Assembly: GCA_023374025.1 (NCBI GenBank)
Contig: SIJG01000018.1
Location: 1,023,947-1,087,946, forward strand
Reading direction: 5' to 3'
DNA: 64,000 nt
From: Heterodera schachtii
Lineage: Eukaryota > Nematoda > Chromadorea > Rhabditida > Heteroderidae
Shown: piece by piece, positions 62,601 to 64,000 of the stretch
Layout of the letters: each line of letters begins with the position of its first letter
Position numbering within the stretch: the stretch's first letter is position 1
Position numbers and translations under genes: made by a program
Notes under the pieces: generated by a model
What the model saw: only the letters and a program-made list of their open reading frames with translations
Databases searched by the model: none
What the model was told of the DNA's origin: nothing

Positions 62601-64000
62601 TGCATCGACTGGAAATTAGTGGTCAAAATGGTGGGACAGCATCCCTCTGGGCATTACCCTTAAGAATGGTGTGCCCCGTGGGAATGTCCTCGCGAATTGA
62701 AGAGGAGAAAATCGGTTGGACAAATTGGGGGGCGTTGTCATTCACATCGACGACAGAAAGTTCCACGGGAACGGATGACTCTTTTCCGTCCTCTTCGGCA
62801 ACCCCTTCAAAATTTAAATGCTTTTCGGATTTGATTTTGGCGACAGACCGAAGAGATAAAAAAGCCTTGGTTGGGTTTTGTCATCGAAGTCCAATCGCTT
62901 CTTCAAATAAATCAGTCCGCTTCTTTCGTGGATACCGAAAAAATCCGATGTCTCCCGCCTGAATTTTGCACCATTCGATCCCTTCTCGAAAAGACTGTAT
63001 TTGATCGGGCCCTAAATGATCCAATTAGTTAACGAATTCCGGCACTTCTGTACTTTTGGTGTCCCATTTTCGCTAATTGGTGGGAATGAGAAGGTCTCCA
63101 ATTGAAGCACACTTTGCCCAATGTCCACCGATTCAGCCACCGACGCAGCGTATTTTTGACGCGGAAATTGGGGTGGGCGATCCCCGGCGAACACTTCGAC
63201 GACGGCAATTTCGGAGGAACGACCGGCGGTGGGACTCTTAGCAAAAGCATTCACAGACTGTGCCAATGCGTAAATGGCCACGATTTATTTACCTACCCTT
63301 TGTTCATCCCCGCCTTTGTCAATTGCCTCCACAAAAACTTTGTAAGTGCCCCCAGGCGAATATTTTGTGAGTGCCGTGCGAATTGCGCCGCTCAATTCGT
63401 CCACAGTGAATGAATTCGGTGCTGAATGTTTGGCATACTCATCAAATGAGGCCTTCGATTTGGTCTTACGCTCCGTGTTGATCAGTCTGAAAGTCACTTT
63501 TTCGGCACTTCCTTCCCCATTTTCGTCTTTGGCCTCCAAACGAAACACTTGGAAGCCCCGGGGGAGAATTTCCAGGGGAGGGACGACAGCGAGAAAAGGC
63601 CGAGGGCGATTTATAAAGACTGCCGGTTCATCGACATCCAACACGTCAATTCGAATAGTTTGAAGGCGTGCTAAAATATTTAATTTAATTGATTTAATTT
63701 TTCCACAAATTCCCCCCCCCCCTTAAAGCTCCTCTTTTTTTCATCTTAACTTTTCTATGATTTATTCTCCTAATTACATCTTTTCTCTTTCATTTCGTCC
63801 CTAATGAATGGCCCTATTCAAAAGTAACTTTCGATTTGCTTCGTACAAAAAGACGCATAATAAAGGGTGTTGAAAAAATAAGAGAAATCATTTTAACTAA
63901 TTTTTTAATATTTCTCACTTTTATGCGTTCCGTCAATTTGCACTGCTTGGATCCATTCGGTGCTCTGCTCAAAGTTCAGTGATTCGATCAGTTCCATGCT
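42398..64000 (-). CDS. hmr-1: Classical CadN/HMR-1-type cadherin, long isoform, 5' end outside window
   Basis: From 64000 leftwards there are many cadherin repeats, seen as VNDNAPFF (58800), DRNDNSPHF (59560), DSNDNAPHF (60290), DENDNAPQF (60000), VNDNAPAF (61420) and [10 protein letters not shown] (48020). Then follow a juxtamembrane cadherin C region (45550-46025), EGF (45246-45431), laminin G (44520-45070), EGF with FCNGHGECF (44239-44400), a second laminin G (43240-43740), a transmembrane exon near 43020-42930, and a classical cytoplasmic tail: [18 protein letters not shown] (p120-binding region) and [20 protein letters not shown] (beta-catenin-binding region), stop at 42398. That order is Drosophila CadN and C. 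elegans HMR-1B, not Fat or Dachsous. It mediates calcium-dependent cell adhesion, with the long form neural in worms. Intron 48209-58452 is 10.2 kb. Exon limits are approximate except where stated. Confidence 0.88.
47561..47793 (-). CDS. hmr-1: Alternative first exon of the short HMR-1A-like isoform
   Basis: An ATG at 47793 starts a signal peptide ([15 protein letters not shown]) followed by the start of a cadherin repeat ([15 protein letters not shown]...SPTYNL), ending at a GTAAG donor after 47561. Its phase (2) equals that of the preceding long-isoform exon (48208-47919), so both splice correctly to the acceptor at 47127 ([12 protein letters not shown]). A cadherin exon cannot carry a mid-protein signal peptide by use, so it must begin a shorter protein with few repeats. 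Confidence 0.8.
51865..52145. repeat. Purine minisatellite, unit about 70 bp
   Basis: Four imperfect copies, each containing AGAGGGAGGCGAAA, then AAGAGACGG or AAGACAGGGG, AGGAAGAAGGAA and GGAGTAGAAG. Confidence 0.8.
53700..53800. repeat. (GA)n microsatellite
   Basis: Two long GA runs broken by GAGCAGAGAG, inside the cadherin intron. Confidence 0.9.
56586..56656. repeat. (GA)n microsatellite with G run
   Basis: More than 30 GA units followed directly by an 11-base G run, inside the cadherin intron. Confidence 0.9.
58970..59185. repeat. CT-rich microsatellite in cadherin intron
   Basis: CTCTCTCT, CCCTCTCC and TATCTCTC blocks fill the intron just downstream, in gene sense, of the exon coding [16 protein letters not shown]; the open frames across it are not coding. 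Confidence 0.85.

Noticed and set aside
58682..63700. Assignment of the big cadherin to Fat or Dachsous
   Set aside because: The cytoplasmic tail has classical p120- and catenin-binding motifs, and EGF/laminin G order fits CadN/HMR-1.

Overview
The window reads as nuclear DNA from a nematode. It carries a cuticle collagen with the nematode-type C-terminus, a nematode-style Cys-loop chloride channel, a Kunitz plus Cys-rich-repeat secreted protein, and dozens of introns of only about 40-60 nt. Base composition is AT-leaning with long G or C homopolymers. Several introns must use GC-AG splice sites, a trait I recall as frequent in cyst nematodes (Globodera/Heterodera), so a plant-parasitic tylenchid is my best guess; that is inference, not proof. 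All gene models below were spliced by hand from reading frames, phases and family consensus.

Layout, left to right. A hAT-like MITE (198-817) precedes a secreted Kunitz/Cys-rich gene (+, 853-1727). It converges on a 22-exon M13 (neprilysin-like) metallopeptidase (-, 2017-5808, start not found). A 14-bp minisatellite and empty low-complexity DNA follow. From 7.9 to 11.2 kb lie two inverted copies of a foldback element and two paralogous small genes of unknown function (-). Then come a cuticle collagen (-, 11543-12954), an unrecognised single-pass membrane protein (-, 14884-15692), and a JIP-1-type JNK scaffold with SH3 and PTB domains (-, from 16465), whose introns hold two non-autonomous DNA transposons. 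Glu/Arg-rich exons up to about 25.2 kb are probably its 5' part.

From 26.5 kb: trehalase (-, 26525-29020), an anion-type Cys-loop receptor (-, 29465-31867), a divergent CRAL-TRIO/GOLD lipid-transfer gene (+, 33710-35326), a DEG/ENaC channel (-, 35630-38402), and a RING gene (+, 39441-41365) that appears fused to a degenerate Ras-like domain ending in a CaaX box. The last third is one gene on the minus strand: a classical CadN/HMR-1-type cadherin (42398 to beyond 64000). It has a 10.2-kb intron and an internal, signal-peptide-bearing alternative first exon.

The genes are mostly neuronal, muscle or surface functions and show no operon-like crowding. The most unusual items are the RING-pseudoGTPase-CaaX fusion, the 1.06-kb foldback transposon with 10-bp target duplication, the conserved two-promoter architecture of the cadherin, and the density of GC-AG introns and G/C homopolymers.
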